A DNA stretch of 20,390 nt from a virus. Shown piece by piece: positions 20,002 through 20,390 of this stretch. Position 1 is the first letter of the stretch. Each line of letters begins with the position of its first letter. Position numbers and translations under genes: made by a program. The stretch covers positions 1-20,390 of IMG/VR virus record IMGVR_UViG_3300044631_000894; one strand, given 5' to 3'. The notes below the pieces were generated by a model. It searched no databases, was not told the DNA's origin, and was given only the letters and a program-made list of their open reading frames with translations.

Positions 20002-20390
20002 GATTCTTGCTCCTTAAAGCGGCCTCGACTGCGCGGGCAAATTCTTCATGCGTGGCAGAGCGCACGTAGATGTACCCGAACTCCTCCTCGCTCAGACTCT
20101 GCCACTCGCGGCGAGGCGGGTGGGTGTAGAGGGCGCCCTTGACCATGCCCTCCATCTCCGGTTCGTCCGATGCGCACCAGAAATCGACATCGGCTTCGGT
20201 GCCGACAAGTTCCGTTTGTAGCTCACCATTTTTGAAGCATGCCCACGCCACCGGCTCCTGCTCTGGCTGCTCCAGCGCGGCGTCAATCTCCCGCTTCCAG
20301 TACGCACCATCGCTGTCCGGTATGTCCAGTGCATCCCACTGCCGGATGCGCTTCAGAAGATCGCGTAGATGGGTTGCCTCTTGCGGCTGC
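19973..20390 (-). CDS. Partial phage-type protein, cut by right window edge
   Basis: The frame is open to base 20,390, so the start lies outside. A GTG at 20,251 could be read as a start but the frame continues upstream with LLKRIRQWDALDIPD, WKREIDAALEQPEQEPVAW, in line with known proteins of this type. The C-terminal part has HPPRREWQSLSEEEFG and EFARAVEAALRSKN. Such proteins are frequent in GC-rich beta-proteobacterial phages and prophages; role unknown. Confidence 0.7.
   Translation of the reverse strand, partial: QPQEATHLRDLLKRIRQWDALDIPDSDGAYWKREIDAALEQPEQEPVAWACFKNGELQTELVGTEADVDFWCASDEPEMEGMVKGALYTHPPRREWQSLSEEEFGYIYVRSATHEEFARAVEAALRSKNHGIYRPAAG

Noticed and set aside
20092-20334. 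80-codon minus-strand ORF rich in Arg and Ser
   Set aside because: It lies in another frame over the partial gene with clear motifs (EIDAALEQ, PPRREWQ), so it is a shadow.
1-20390. tRNA genes, CRISPR arrays, transposases or att sites
   Set aside because: I saw no cloverleaf with a T-loop GTTCRA pattern, no spaced direct repeats and no transposase or integrase motif; an att site at 19,230 has no repeat to support it.

Overview
The window looks like part of a tailed-phage genome (Caudoviricetes, probably a large virulent myovirus-like phage). Every gene I accept lies on the minus strand. The genes are small and tightly packed, with stop/start overlaps such as ATGA, TGATG and TAATG. The gene set is phage-typical: T4-gp30-like ATP-dependent DNA ligase, PhoH ATPase, ClpP-like protease, GH19 endolysin, SleB-type hydrolase, MazG-like pyrophosphohydrolase, HAD 5'-nucleotidase, and many orphan small proteins. 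No tRNA, rRNA, CRISPR or transposase was seen. No host can be named from this sequence.

Layout, left to right (transcription runs right to left). Positions 1-7,031: ClpP-like protease (cut by the left edge), SleB-like hydrolase, PD-(D/E)XK exonuclease, GH19 endolysin, PhoH, a small FmdB-like protein, HAD nucleotidase, MazG-like enzyme, metallophosphoesterase, an acidic small protein, DNA ligase and a 76-residue protein. Positions 7,039-9,677: a run of very small genes under a clear sigma70-type promoter at about 9,720. It holds a paralogous family starting MNERIKEL and ending FGVE, plus hidden genes of 38-51 codons (two membrane proteins, a DUF1737-like protein and a 47-residue protein). Positions 9,733-15,797: a 7-deazaguanine DNA-modification locus: QueE, QueD, FolE, a DpdA/TGT-like transglycosylase, then a coupled trio of a degenerate QueD-fold protein, a mannose-6-phosphate-isomerase-type cupin and a GT-B glycosyltransferase. 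Positions 15,850-17,995: small phage genes and two more promoter regions. Positions 17,992-19,206: a beta-helix (pectate-lyase-like) protein with a C-terminal membrane helix.

At about 19,230 the composition changes sharply to GC-rich. From there to the right edge are short genes in a different style: two related proteins with a shared ELRRLH motif, one frameshifted gene, one very short ORF ending at the junction and one gene cut by the window edge. They recall phage or prophage genes of GC-rich beta-proteobacteria. This is either a module boundary or an assembly join.

How the parts may work together: FolE, QueD and QueE would turn GTP into 7-carboxy-7-deazaguanine (CDG), and DpdA would swap a 7-deazaguanine base for guanine in phage DNA, giving protection from host restriction. 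No QueC is visible, so the inserted base could be CDG, a decarboxylated form, or a form finished by host or distant phage genes. The most interesting possibility is that the glycosyltransferase and sugar-isomerase genes, coupled to dpdA, decorate the modified base with a sugar, perhaps mannose. That is inference from gene order and motif similarity.
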